Source: Owenia fusiformis (taxonomy: Eukaryota; Annelida; Polychaeta; Sabellida; Oweniidae). Taken from it: a stretch of DNA of 64,000 nucleotides. Position numbers and translations under genes: made by a program. The stretch covers positions 26,158,166-26,222,165 of the forward strand of contig CAIIXF020000011.1 in the NCBI GenBank assembly GCA_903813345.2, read 5' to 3'. This document shows, in pieces, positions 18,929 through 31,520 of this stretch. Below the pieces are notes generated by a model that was not told the DNA's origin, made no database searches, and was given only the letters and a program-made list of their open reading frames with translations. Position 1 is the first letter of the stretch. Each line of letters starts with the position of its first letter.

Positions 18929-21659
18929 TAAAACTTTTGAAATACAGAGATTAGGCTGGAACAGAAATGAGGTGTAAAGGGCATCCAAATAAATCTAAGT
19001 TGTTCCAGTCAATATATATACTACGTGTACTCTAACAATTTCGAGAATACAACATCATAGTTAAGAGAAATGTGTCAAAAAAATTAAAAAATGAGTTTTT
19101 AAAGGCTATCAGTGTAATATTATTTTTGTAAACATTTCCGGATATTACATGCATGTTTTAGTACCACTAAATACTGTAACACTATAGATTGAAATGGAGT
19201 TTCTTAAATGTGTAATAATATGAGGAGTGGACCTGATATTAAGTGTTAGAGTGCCACTGTTATAAATTCTGTATCCAATCATTTAAATGAATAATACCAT
19301 AATGAATAAATAGATAAATAAATAAATTCCAATTCAAAAATATGTGTCACAATTCTTATTCTTTCAATTATAACATATTGAATCGGTGGTCTAATAAGAA
19401 AAAGGAACATCTCAAAAACTACTTTCGCTGGTACAGAGCCAATTTGTGATCACATCTCCCGAATGAGTGGATGATTTGCTCAATCTTGGTTCGATTGTTT
19501 GCAGTTCTGGCCGTTTGACACTCCTTGGACTTTGAAACTGAATTTAGACTATTCTAAACGTGCTGAAATAGAATGTGTAATTTTGGTAGGGTATTACGTC
19601 ATTGGTAATTTTGAAATCAGAGTAGTGGACATCATCTTCGACATTATTACAATGACGTCAGTATGAATGAAATGTTGAATTGTGATTGCTTCTGTGTAGC
19701 GAGGGAGGTGGGAAGAATCTCGGTATATAGAATTTTTGATGTTATGGATTTATTTTCCTTATGACCGGTTGTGTTCCCACAATTTTACTGTGTTTCAAAT
19801 AAACTTGAATATCCAAGCACAAGTGTCAAATGGAGAGGACCAAAAATTGTAAAGAAACCTAGCAAGAAAAACAAACTCTATATGTAAACCTGTCATAAGA
19901 AAAATAGACCCTATATATCCCAAAACCATGATCTAACGTGAAAAGAAATATCTATCCTCCCACTAGCCTCTAATCGAGATTGAAGAGCCAATATCGCAAT
20001 CTAGGACCAGAACACCAAGAGGCATTTCACTCATACTGATGAAGTCATTACAATTCATGTTGAAGAAATAATTGATAACCAATACTCATAACATCAAAAA
20101 TAGTTGTAGATACTAAATTTAATATAGTAATAAAAAAATTAACCGACTTAAAAGTGATAACATTTGGCTAGAAGTATTGAATACTCCTAAAACAAGTAAA
20201 TACCAATACAAAGCTTGAATTATTACTGGATCTATCTGGATTGACAAAATTCAAACGTCAATACGTCACTTAGGTCCTTGAAAAGCAAATACTATGATGA
20301 TTACTGGAACCAAACCCTGTGATAATGAGTAGACAATCAACCCAAATTCTGCATATGAAATTTAGAGAAGAGGTTTTGTTAATACGATGTGCCCAGATTG
20401 TAATTCAAACCATAAATGCCAAATGAGTCAACAGTCGCGAAAAAATATGAGCGATGGTGCATCATTTAGGTACAATAGCGTTTCTATATAGTTATGAAGT
20501 CTCGCTAATTCTCGTTTTCATAATATTTTAAGAATCTTCGTGAAAAAGGTTGGACCTAATCTCTAGTGTATTCTTTAAAACATCGGTTTCATGATTAATC
20601 ACAATATGTACAGTACATTAACAGGGTCATCTAATTGTACGCCATTTGAGTTTTAGACGGATTCAACCAACACATTTTTGAGAAATTATAAAATTAAATG
20701 ACTATTTTGACGACTATGACGTTTTTAACATTGAAGCCTATGCATGAGCCTATGGCAGTCTGGCCCAACCAAAAGAAATACTAAAGTGTACATTTATTCA
20801 GCTTTATTCAGCTACATGTATATTGCAACTCCATTATTAATTAAGGCTATATTATAGTTGTTCAAAAATTTCTCAGTTGAAGATATTTTACTCTGTTTAC
20901 ATGAAAAATAGTTCCACGAATTACACGCACACATAAATTATTGGTGCAATAAATTTAGTACCTCCATGCCATGTCAGTTTCATATAATGAAACATGTAGG
21001 AATAAGTTTAGTGCAACTGTCCACCAAATATGAACAGTGAACACGTTTTATTAATTATCCTCATAATTGGAGATTTTAGTGCAGTTTTTTTAAACGACTT
21101 TAATTTGACATCACATATCCTGAGTTCCCTGGATTTTGTTGAAATTAATTTAAGCAAAGCAAAACCCCGTTGTTCTTAACATCCCAGGCTAATATTTGTT
21201 TTCGTTTTTATTGTAATTTGATGTATTCGTATTTTTATTGACACTTAAAAAGAGCAATGCTATCGCTTACTTCAAAAACATGTCCAGATACTTGTATTGG
21301 CTAGTATACCAGTTATGTCGGTTTAGAATGAAGCAGTCAATCGGGACAGAAGGGACTACATACTCTGGGTTTTTGAGTTTCGAGGATTGTTCAAATCAGA
21401 CACGGTATTGAACAGTACAATTCAATCAATTTTCATAAAATCTGACCCCACTTGTTTATTTAACGAAGTGTCTAACCTTTTACATATCAGTGTGATGATC
21501 TTAACACATGGGCAGTAATTGGCAATGTAAAGGGCATATACGTCGTTTTGAAACATTATTGATTCATTAATTAAAAGTGTCTAAAAATGAATAAATTAAA
21601 ATGCCGCTTAACCTGTACTTACCAATGGACGTACTTGAAAGTATTCACTGAGTTATAAA
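18929..21659. other. Intergenic, no gene seen
   Basis: AT-rich spacer between paralogue E and the CHST15-like gene. It starts with the likely E 3' UTR (clustered AATAAA at about 19303-19328). No coding region, clear inverted repeat or tandem array was recognised in the rest. Confidence 0.5.
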
Positions 21660-24600
21660 ATGTATTTTAAGTTAAGAAAGTTTATCTATGACAAGCTAAA
21701 GCTCATCATCTTAATTGGATGTCTAACTTTTGGACTTATTCAGCTGACATCTTTTCACAGACATTCGAACTATAGGAGAATTAACGTTGATCCAAGACAC
21801 CTACCTCGAGAGTTACACATGGGCTTGTCTAAAGTAGGCGCCTCGTCCCAACACGAAACGGCCCATCATGCCGTTGCCATAGAAACTGAAGCGTACCATG
21901 ACAACGCCGATACGAAAGAAGATACGAGTGATGATTCTGTGAACACCGGAGATTTTGACACTGACGCCGATGGTGAATTTGAGGCACATGGCGAATTAGA
22001 AGGATACAATGCAGTTGACGATCTTTCAAGAAAATCTGACACAGTGCTCGATAATTCAATATCAGGCAATGAAAATGTAAGATCAGAGGAATCGCTTATT
22101 AGAGAGCACTTTGGAATAGATCCGCGACTTGATGATGCCTCACTCAAGGCTCTGATGAATATATGGAACACTATTGAGCTACAGATGCTGACAGAAACCA
22201 AGAACATCAGCAACATTGTAAGATGTTTCAATATTCCATCAATGTCTTCTTTAACTAATATATAGATTCAATGTTCTTTATGTGACATAATTTATGGAAG
22301 AATTTTTGCCTTCTTATTGATGTATTCATTTATTTGAGCTTACATGACTAACAATTCAGTTGTTTCTTTAGAGAAGGATTCCATTTCTCCCGAACTATAG
22401 AAACCCGTGTTGGATTTCTAGACTTGGTGCTGAAGACCCTTATCGATTCGACAGATTTATTGTTACGAGGGGAAAACTGGTGGATAACCTAAATGCCCTG
22501 TGGACGGCTCGTAGAGAGCAGGGTTTGCCATGGCGACTAAGATGTTTGCCATTTTTCTATATCATTGGTACTTCTAAATGCGCTACAACTGATCTATACC
22601 GCCGATTACTGGGCCATCCCGATATCGTCACAGAAGCGAAGGAATGGCATTGGTGGAGTGTAAGAAGACCACCAAAAGGTAAACGCTAGAGGCTAAAGGG
22701 CGATAGAAATAATGTTTACTTATAGAGGGCAGGTCAATCAATCGGTCTGTACATATTTAACTTCTTTTTATATAATTGTACCATTCTGCCATCTTTATAT
22801 CGGAACAACAACTAGGGTAAACACCATAAGGAGATGTTAGGTCATTAGAAAGAATGAATATTCTATCAGAAGTTTATAAACATTTGAATACCAGCGGAAG
22901 TCGTCACACTCTAGCTTTAGGACAATGTAGGAGGAAGACCATAATCATTAGAGTCAATTGTCAGTTTGAGATGAAAATTTTCTTTTTAGGAGGTCATCCA
23001 ATGAGCTCATATGTTGATGTATTTGACGGTGTGTCTGAGACAATACGGAAAGAGTATACAGAGAAAGATGGATTTCCATTTCATAATATGATAACAAGTA
23101 AGCCCAAACGACAGTTTGTTATTCTCAGAATTATTTTTTATAATTTACTAATATTCACTGATATAACCGTGAATGACTTCACATATTTCAGTGGATGGGA
23201 GTCCCAGCACCATCTATAATGTAACTGGAGAACCATGGGGAGATGATGGTCCACAATTTACAAATGCACATCACATCCATCATTTCTATCCAGAAGCTAA
23301 AATAGTTCTCATAGCCAGAGACCCCGTTGAGAGGTACGCATACATTCAAGAAACTACCATGTTTTTTCACAGATCCATTAGAAACAATTACCTCGGACAA
23401 TTTTGCGCTGACAGCATGTTCCATTTTGAAGAAGTTAATCCATCTGAATCTTCTGACCTCTTGTAAGGTCTCTATATTATTTATACCAAGAAGAGTTGTG
23501 TAGAATAAATTTCTGAAAGGTATATTTTGATTAAGTTTTTACATTCTTCTAGACAATAGTTACAATCATATAATGATAATGACATGTATGTAATATAGAA
23601 TCAAATCTATAATATTATGCTATAGTGATCAGAAAAGAATATGATCAGCTTTGTTTAATATCTTTCATTTTCCAGATTATACTCAGAATACTTATTTTTT
23701 AAAAAGGACCACCCAGAGTCGCTTGAGGATTTCCACATGAGATCTCAAGAAGCCATCAATGAGTACCTCAACTGTGTAAAAGACACAGGTTCAGAGAGAC
23801 ACTGTGCATATGAAGATATCAATGTTGGAACTAGAAAGGTTGGTAGACTTGGATATCAACAAATAAGTCAATATGCGATAAGGCAAAGAGGTTATAAAAC
23901 AATTGACACATCTTAATATTCAAGGTATCAGTTGCTCCAACTTGTTATACCCAACTTGGAAGTCGAAGATGCAATTGTAAGAAAAGAAATTAGAATGTGT
24001 TACGTATTCTTTCAGAGCAGATCTTAGAAAGTAATTATAATATAATAATACAGTATTTGGAAAATGACTTATTGTTTCAGTTCCGTTTACAAATTGGTCT
24101 GTATCATACGTTCCTACTAGACTGGTACAAGCTGTTTCCCAAAGAGAATATTCTAGTAATACGGACTGAAGATTTGGCTGACAACACCAACCAGACAATG
24201 AGAGATGTCTTTCATTTGACTGGTCTAAGTATGATGTGAATTTTAACACTTTACTAAATCAAGAAAAAAATATTCAGACAATTACTAATATCGGCTGTGA
24301 TAAATGATACAAGGCTCAATAGACATTTCCAATAAACCCTGCCACCTTTTGGTGGCTCTGATATATTGACTTGATTGATTATGTCATTGGTTGTAGGTAG
24401 CAATTTGTCCAATCAAAAACGGGAAAAAACGTAGCCGTATTGTATTAACGTATTGCTGATTTTTAAGAGTACAACCAATAGTATCACCAGTCTAGCTAAC
24501 TAATATATCATAGCTTCTTTGATTTACAAAAATGTGGTAGGGTTTATTGGAAAGGTCTATTCCCGAAAATGCCATAAATTAAGATTCATGAGCAACATCA

Positions 24601-24944
24601 AAATAATAATTTGAAGCTCATTAACTTCTACTTCGTAAAAGTACTTCAATCTCAAACTACAGTGACAGGTAGTTACGCAAGTGAAAGTATTCAATTGGAA
24701 CTCAACATGTTAGTATAGTATATATATATTTTAATAACAACATTCTTTCATTTTAGCGCGCCTGAATGACAAGCAGCTCGACAGCATGTATAGATCAAAG
24801 CATTATAATATAAGAAGGCCATATGGAAGAACTTTCGGTGATATGAAACCAGAAACTAGGACATTATTAAGAAACTTTTATACAACATATAACCACCGAT
24901 TAGCAGATTTATTAAAAAATGAAAATTTCACTTGGGGATATTGA
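21660..24944 (+). CDS. CHST15-like GalNAc4S-6-O-sulfotransferase (7 exons)
   Basis: Seven exons join in phase into 537 residues: 21660-22217, 22372-22678, 22990-23097, 23192-23333, 23676-23838, 24081-24228, 24757-24944. Boundaries are GT/AG; the exon 5 donor (AAG/GTTGGT) is weak but is the one that keeps frame. CHST15 enzymes put sulfate on C6 of GalNAc-4-sulfate in chondroitin/dermatan sulfate, giving CS-E, in the Golgi. Seen: type II anchor at about 13-30, long acidic stem, N-P-C-W near 197, PAPS loop G-T-S-K-C-A-T-T-D-L-Y near 252, catalytic-type K-E-W-H-W-W near 276, D-G-S-P-S-T, R-D-P-V-E-R-L-Y-S across the exon 4/5 junction, R-L-Q-I-G-L-Y and L-L-D-W-Y, and an R-N-F-Y-T-T-Y-N-H-R-L end. 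Human CHST15 is 561 residues, so the gene appears complete. Unlike its neighbours it keeps the catalytic Glu and has introns. Poly(A) signals lie near 25063. Confidence 0.88.
24320..24559. mobile_element. 240-bp MITE in the CHST15-like gene (intron 6)
   Basis: The inverted ends AGACATTTCCAATAAACCC and GGGTTTATTGGAAAGGTCT flank an AT-rich core with no ORF. A similar end-like string, AGACCTTTCCAATAAGCC, occurs near 35113. The superfamily is unknown. Confidence 0.65.
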
Positions 24945-25432
24945 CATTAGTAATTTTAAAATTACTAATTTATTTCAAAGTATATACGGTACAATACTCA
25001 TATTGAAAGAAAGCATGATATTCTTTATGACTGTAAAACAGTTTACTTGTAAAAAGATCTATTAATAAAAAATAAATAATTTACTTTATGTTATTTGTTT
25101 ATAAAATGAAAATAGACTGGTCTATTTATGCCCAAACGTTATATACGATCGACTATATGGCAGCTGAAATATTGACTCTTTGAAGACCCTTTTCAAATAT
25201 TTCAAATTTTCAAAGAATATTTTCAACATATCTTCAAATAATTATCAAAAGCAACAAATCACGTAGTTCAGTATTGTGCGAGCAAGTCAGACTAGAAATC
25301 GATATCAATAGCTGGAATTAATTAAATGATGCATCAAAAAACGAGGATTGATCCAAAGTTCTACACCGTTTGCTCTAAAAATCTTAGAATTTGATGAATA
25401 ATGTACATATTTGGCCTTAATCATCCTCTATA

Positions 25433-25935
25433 TTGTAGTTTCAGTTTGTGTAAAAATAAATCATGAATTCAAAAATTAACATCGGCATCTGGTTACCATA
25501 GCAACACAACAACAGGGTATGTGGAGCTGGAATGAATTAAACTTTATAAGCAATTTCAGCAACTGAAGCGCTAATTCAGATCATTTCATATTCGTGGAGT
25601 TTCACACCTTAATATCTCATACAGTAGCTAATTTTATATTTTCATTTGTCTTCAAACTGATAGGCAATTTCTTTCAAAGTAATTCTACGAACTTGTCAGA
25701 TAAAATCAAGTCACGGTTCCGCACCATTTCTGGCTTCATTGTTCTACATCACTAATGGAATCATCCCTGTAACACCCTTTAAGTGTCAACATTTCCCAGC
25801 TTTCGATGTGTCGTACTCTCGCTCCACATACCCTGTTGTTATTTTGCTATGGTAACCAGAAACCTCTGCTACTGCTACCGATCAAATTTATTGCTAATTT
25901 TTACACAAAACGAAACTACTGTATTGTACTTTGCC
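25433..25935. mobile_element. Foldback element with GGTTACCATAGCAAC arms
   Basis: The left arm 25433-25530 (TGTAGTTTCAGTTTGTGTAA, then GGTTACCATAGC, then AACAACAGGGTATGTGGAGC) is matched in reverse complement by 25825-25935. Arms are about 100 bp with an unrelated core of about 300 bp. No ORF. It lies downstream of the CHST15-like gene. Confidence 0.7.
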
Positions 25936-27400
25936 CTGTCTATTTAAATTACATTGTAATGTTTTGAGTATTTTATACATAATTTAGAAGTTTACTTGTT
26001 AATATAAGATATTCAATGCGAGGAAAATACAAAAATATATTGAGTATATGTCGATGCCACAACATTATTCGTATTTCAATATAAATTATTGAAAAACAAA
26101 ACTATATATCGATGATTAGAGGATTAGTATTCTAAAAGTTTTTAACCCAAAAAACGATGGCTAGGAAATGTCAGTTTGAATATAGATGGAAGCAGGGGAC
26201 TAGGTCTGCATCATACAACATGCAAATACTGATTGACCTTAGATGGGCCAATCTGCAAACTGCTGAAAATAACTTCATCGTGTACTACTATTCATAATGT
26301 TTTTTTCACCACCAGAAGAGGTGACATATTAATATTAATTAATAGTTTCCAACTTTTTCGTGGTCGGTGTTCAACTTTCGGAGTTCGGCGGTAAGCGTTT
26401 GGATTTCGGCGCCTGTGACAAATTACACTCGGCGTCTAATATGATACAATTTAGCATTAACTTACAAGGTGGTGAAATTTTGTAATGTTAATGCCTTGCT
26501 CTACTTGTGGTCCTTAGGTACTTTCTTATCGAATGAGAATTGTAATTGTCCAACAGCATCACAATTAGTGTACTACAATTACGGTAAAAAGATGGCACAA
26601 AGCTACTGTATACCATAGATTGATTTATGGAGCATTGGTTTAGGTGCTCCAGTTTGAATAAGTACAAAGTAATTCGCTCTAATGGCCAATGTTAAAGTAG
26701 GTCAGTACTCAGTATCATAAAAGTGAAAATTGATTTTGATTCATTTCTCATTCGGATTACATTTGTCTTATTTTTTCCGAAGTCTGGAGAAAGACGATGT
26801 GTAAAAGGATAGGTATCGATATGGTGAACTGAATTCAACAATGTTTTTCTCTTAAACCAATTATTGAAAACATTCTTTTTAAAAACACTGTCCTTGTAAT
26901 GTTGGCTGATTGGCAACAATTTAATGCAAAAGGTATTTATATATATTTTATATAACTGTTTTTGTTAATAGTTTTTTGTTTTTTAGTGCAATTGATTTTT
27001 GTTCCTTTCTACCAATTTCTGAGAATGAAATAAAATGTCTTTCCGAACCATGTTGGAACAAAGTAGCACATACAACATTTTCGTAGACCTCTCAATATTA
27101 TAGTTATACAAAGGGAAATTTGGTCGATTTTACAAAAAGTATGCAAAAATGTAAAACAAAACCCCCAAAATAGATAAAAATTAAGATAAGCCTTTTATTT
27201 CATTCACAAGATACTTTTTTAAAATCAACCAAACTTTACTTTGTACAGTTACAATATTGAGAGACCTAAACACGTTGTGTTTATGTCGTTTTGTTCCAAT
27301 GAGGTTCGAATAGATGTTTCATTTTATTTCGAACATATGATTCCAAATACGAATGAAGTGTCTGATTTGTTTTCTAAAACAATATAGAGAAAAGTATATC

Positions 27401-28499
27401 TACAGGGTGTTCCATATGTTTCAGGAATGATGTTGTATTTTAGCTGTTTTCTTTTCAATCTAGCTGAATTTTTGACAAAATGTATCCATGTTAGTTGTGA
27501 ATGAATTGAGAAAGTTTTATATCATGCAGGTCAGTAGACCTGATAATGTGGTTGCTATAGTAACCCAGGGGTAGAGTAGGTGGAGCAGGTGTAACAACCG
27601 GCAAAATATATGTCATATTTGTAAAAATAGTCGTTTTTTGTATGAAGTGTGGGTAAGTATTAGGTTGTCATAGTTGCATCAAAGTCAGAAATTAAGCAAA
27701 AATGAAAGTTATCATCATTGATGATATATCACAATTGAAAACTTGTCGTGTCATGGGTACCTAAGGAGAATAATCGCAGGTCATTTTGACTGAGTGGCCA
27801 TCTTGAAAAGTGAAAATGTCATCAGTAAAAGATGAATTTCAACTAAGGTAACGCACAAAAGTCCAAGACTGTGAAAAATAAGTTTTCTGCAGCAGTTAAA
27901 ATTAAACACCTTAGGAGTATATATTGGGACTTAATGACAACAACCTCAAGCAGTTAAAATTAAATACCTTGGGAGTATATATTGGGACTTAATGACAACA
28001 ACCTCAAGAGTGTATGAGTGGTATAAGGGATTCAAATCAAGGGAATCTGAGACAGATAATCCAAAACATCTGATATGGCTGCACGCTCAGCCAAAATGAC
28101 CAGTGACCATTCTCCTTTGTGACTCATGTCATATCATGCCATGGGTGTCAATTGTGATGCCATCAATAATGACAATTTTTTTTTATTTCAAAGAATCCAC
28201 CTTAATTTTTAATTTTTGACAATTTTGATGTAGCTATGACAACCTAATACTTTCAAACTCTTCATACAAAAAAACAACTGTTAATTTACATATATTTATG
28301 TTTTGCCACACCTGCTTCACCTATCTTATCCCTGGGTTACTTTAGCAACTGTATCATTAAGTCTATTGAGCTTCATGATATGACACTTTCCAACTTATTC
28401 ACAACATATTTGGACACATTTTGTTAAAAATTCAGCTTGATTTAAAAGAAACCCCACTAAAATACAGCTTCATTCCTGAAACATATGGAACACCCTGTA
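27401..28499 (+). mobile_element. 1.1-kb mariner-derived foldback element
   Basis: The ends TACAGGGTGTTCCATATGTT and its complement ...GGAACACCCTGTA are flanked by TA. Inverted similarity continues about 350 bp inward (AGCTGAATTTTTGACAAAATG; CCCAGG next to GTTACT; GGAGCAGGTGTAACAACCGG against its partner near 28305). Between the arms a 58-bp direct duplication lies at 27893-27950 and 27951-28008. The second copy runs into T-T-T-S-R-V-Y-E-W-Y-K-G-F-K-S, resembling the helix-turn-helix V-F-E-W-x-x-R-F-K region of mariner transposase. No intact transposase. Confidence 0.8.
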
Positions 28500-28573
28500 C
28501 ATATATATTTCAAATTATAATATTACCACCCAAAAGATGACCATTACATTGACGATGTGAAAATTTTCAGAAT

Positions 28574-28710
28574 GTTTCGATGTCTGATTTAAGAGAAACG
28601 CGTGTTCAAAAAGTTCACAATATCGACACCATTCCTTTTCAGAATATTTTGATGACTGCATTTAAGAGAAACGTGTGTTGGAAAAGTTCACCATATCGAT
28701 ACCCATCCTT
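28574..28710 (+). repeat. Two-copy short repeat with an inverted third copy
   Basis: Two adjacent copies of about 68 bp share GAGAAACGTGTGTT, AAAAGTTCAC and ATATCGATACC-type words. A related copy in the opposite direction lies near 26785-26855. The pair brackets the foldback element at 27401-28499 and may belong to an older insertion. Confidence 0.55.
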
Positions 28711-29930
28711 TGCTCAGGATTCCGAATCTGAAATCGAAATTGAGATCAGACTACTGGTTGACCTTTAAGGACACTTTGAAATTTCAAATGAAATCAATAT
28801 GATGATATCCAGATTCCAAGTCAAGTTTTTCAATTTTGTCATTAATACCAGAGAACGACGTTCTAGATTTTTGCATGATATAGAGTCTGGAATCTGGAGT
28901 TATGAATCGAACTTGTTCAATCTTAGTATAATCTAGTAACAAATTCAATTGACCAATCACATCCTGTTTATTTTGCAAAATAGCATGCAGCCTCTTGCAG
29001 GTACAGGTATGCGTATGGCAATTGAAGGTGATGCTCATTATGTGTAGTGTTTAGAGCGGTGATAGATAAGCTTCACACGTTAATAAAGTGTTAGTTCTTT
29101 TTCAAATACATTTCCTTGAATTCTAGAAAGAAGTCCTTGTAATTCTAATGTTTGTTTAGGGTATGTTTTAAAAACCATTCGCATAGTTCACCTTTTGACA
29201 AATGTTACATTACGTGAGACAAAAAATGACTGAATAACCAATAACGTTGTCATTATAGCCTCTAACACAATTTGATCATTTTTGACTTTTCTGCGTTCTC
29301 TATTACATGTGCGCAAGCTATTTTGACACCTTTGACATTTGTACATGCTAACTATTCTAAACGATATGCCCATTAACCTTTAATATGTGTGATGTTAATT
29401 TGTTCATCGTTGAAATGTGCTACCTGTAATATATACAATTGTCACTGCCTTTGTTTCAAATCAAATATCAAATCAGACACTAACACAATTTATCCAAATC
29501 TGTGATTTTGTCTAAATGTTATTAACAACCTGCATTTAATTCGTGTCAACAAAATTGAACGCGCACACTTTTAGTTTCTATAATAGAATGGATAATCTAA
29601 ACCGGATATCTTTTTCAGCATGTAGCGGAATAAAAACAAATGATTTAAAGTAATTTGAAATTAATATAAGATCAATGACATTTCCATTGATAAGCCAACG
29701 GTTAACGTGATGTCCATTTTTCATTTCAAGAAAATAAGGTAACGCTCATTGACATTAAAAAGTACGTCCATGAAACAGCTGTAAGTTCAATCAGATAAAA
29801 TAATTTAGTCTGAAAATGTCTTTCGCTGGTGGTAAACATCGACTAATTTAGTGGAATTGATGACATTACTGGGACCTTTAGGAGTGGCATGTGTTCATCC
29901 TTCGAGCAAGAAAGTGTATAAATAGACAAA
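28711..29930. other. Intergenic, no gene seen
   Basis: AT-rich spacer upstream of the GT77-like gene. The opposite-strand open frames here show no recognisable domain. TATAAATA at 29917-29924 is too close to the ATG at 29931 to be a normal TATA box. Confidence 0.45.
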
Positions 29931-31520
29931 ATGCGCCTTATAAAGAAACAGTTTATATTCTGCATTTGTATAGGTGTTCTAACATACTCTTTACCATATT
30001 ACATGTACTGGAGCGATGAAACTCTACGTTTTACGGAGGAAGTTGAACCAACATTAAGAAAAAAATACAGGACATTTGTGGAAGTCACCGACAAACTTCC
30101 AGCGAGAAATTTAAATTTAGTTCCCGACCTCCGTGCAGGAACAGTAAACTTTTATGAAGCGCTTGAGAGAATAAGTGACAGCAGTTATACAGTTGTATTA
30201 ACAGTTATAGATAGTGGATATATAGATACATTTATGAATTTCGTTCAAACTATTGTTCTTAATGCAGGTGTTACAAACATATTGCCGATATGTAATGATC
30301 GGGAATCCTTCGATCTTCTATTATCCTTGCATATGCCATGCTATTTCTGGTGGGAGGTCAAAGGAGCTGGAAAAGCTACAGTTTTTGGCGATTCGTTTGA
30401 ATTTAAACAGAAAGTAAATACTAAAATTGAGGTTACACTAGAAGCTATTCGATACGGTTTCAACGTCCTACTCTCTGACATCGATATATATTATAACAAG
30501 AACCCATTTGATCACTTTCCATGTTCCACTTGTGATTTGTTGATACAAAACAATTCGATGACACAGCGAAAGAATACTGGGTTTATTTACGTCAGACCAA
30601 CCGAGGCAAGCATAGACATTTATCAAACAGCCTGGGACAATATTGTTGAGAGTAACTGGACGTTGATGGACCAACCAGCCATAAACCGACTGTTAACTAA
30701 ATACGATCGTGCGGCAGAGAAAGGTCAGGTTCTCGAACCACATTTAAATTATCAAATTCTAGATCCTAAGAAATTCCCATGTGGCAAAGAATATTTCATG
30801 TATCGGCCATTCTCTCGCATTGAAGATTCGCCAGGTGTTGTTATAGTTCACAACAACCAAATTAAAACAAAAGAAGATAAGACATATAGATTCAAGGAAC
30901 ATTTCATGTGGCTGGTAGACACGGATGGTTATTATTCAGATCCATATAGAAAATATATTACATTTGATATTCCAGTGTATACTGCTTCATACGAGGGCCT
31001 AGACAATGACTTTAGCGCCTTGAAAAACGCACTTATGCTGGGTGAAATACTTAACCGAACTGTCATTTTACCCAAGTTCTTTTGTCAAGGTGTCAGATGC
31101 ATCATGGGAATATGCCCAACACAGGAGGATCGATGTCCCATGAATGCTCATATATTTTTAGAATTATTTGACGCACATTTTGCAAATAAATATAGAGAAA
31201 GTACTTTTCTAGAAAATAAACAGACGGCAGCTGCTGTTAAAGAGTCAATCTCTCCCTTACTCTATATAGAAAATAACAAAGACAAGACTGAAGCTGATTA
31301 TGACGAAACCATTACACCGCAAAATATTGATAAAGGGGCCTCGGAGACAGAGATAAAATCCCTACTCTCTAATTATAGGGACTATAGTGTCATTCAATTT
31401 CATTCTTTATATTACGGCTTTACTGGATTTGACAATCCAAATGTTCAAGCTAATTTTGATAAGAAAGTTTCAAACGAGGAGGCATTTACTAGGAAAATCC
31501 ACAAACCACGGTGTTGCTAA
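29931..31520 (+). CDS. GT77-like glycosyltransferase with extra C-terminal domain
   Basis: Intronless, 529 residues, ATG at 29931. Predicted type II Golgi glycosyltransferase. A membrane anchor at about residues 7-26 is followed by a short stem and a nucleotide-diphospho-sugar transferase domain at about 85-320. Seen: L-L-S-D-I-D-I-Y-Y at 180-188, the metal/nucleotide-sugar D-x-D motif in the S/D-D-x-D-x-x-x form of GT77 enzymes; N-T-G-F-I-Y at 215-220; D-Q-P-A-I-N at 247-252; and a possible metal-ligand His at 307 in I-V-H-N-N. A second part from about 345 has S-A-L-K-N-A-L-M-L-G-E-I-L-N-R-T and I-L-P-K-F-F-C, like the C-terminal part of plant GT77 arabinosyltransferases of the XEG113 type, and is Cys-rich at 385-402. 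Donor and acceptor sugars cannot be read from sequence. It follows the sulfotransferase run in the same direction. Confidence 0.8.
   Translation: MRLIKKQFIFCICIGVLTYSLPYYMYWSDETLRFTEEVEPTLRKKYRTFVEVTDKLPARNLNLVPDLRAGTVNFYEALERISDSSYTVVLTVIDSGYIDTFMNFVQTIVLNAGVTNILPICNDRESFDLLLSLHMPCYFWWEVKGAGKATVFGDSFEFKQKVNTKIEVTLEAIRYGFNVLLSDIDIYYNKNPFDHFPCSTCDLLIQNNSMTQRKNTGFIYVRPTEASIDIYQTAWDNIVESNWTLMDQPAINRLLTKYDRAAEKGQVLEPHLNYQILDPKKFPCGKEYFMYRPFSRIEDSPGVVIVHNNQIKTKEDKTYRFKEHFMWLVDTDGYYSDPYRKYITFDIPVYTASYEGLDNDFSALKNALMLGEILNRTVILPKFFCQGVRCIMGICPTQEDRCPMNAHIFLELFDAHFANKYRESTFLENKQTAAAVKESISPLLYIENNKDKTEADYDETITPQNIDKGASETEIKSLLSNYRDYSVIQFHSLYYGFTGFDNPNVQANFDKKVSNEEAFTRKIHKPRCC

Noticed and set aside
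22480-23466. Separate short ORFs within the CHST15-like locus
   Set aside because: They are exons 2-4 read past their splice sites; joining by phase gives one protein, so they are not listed separately.
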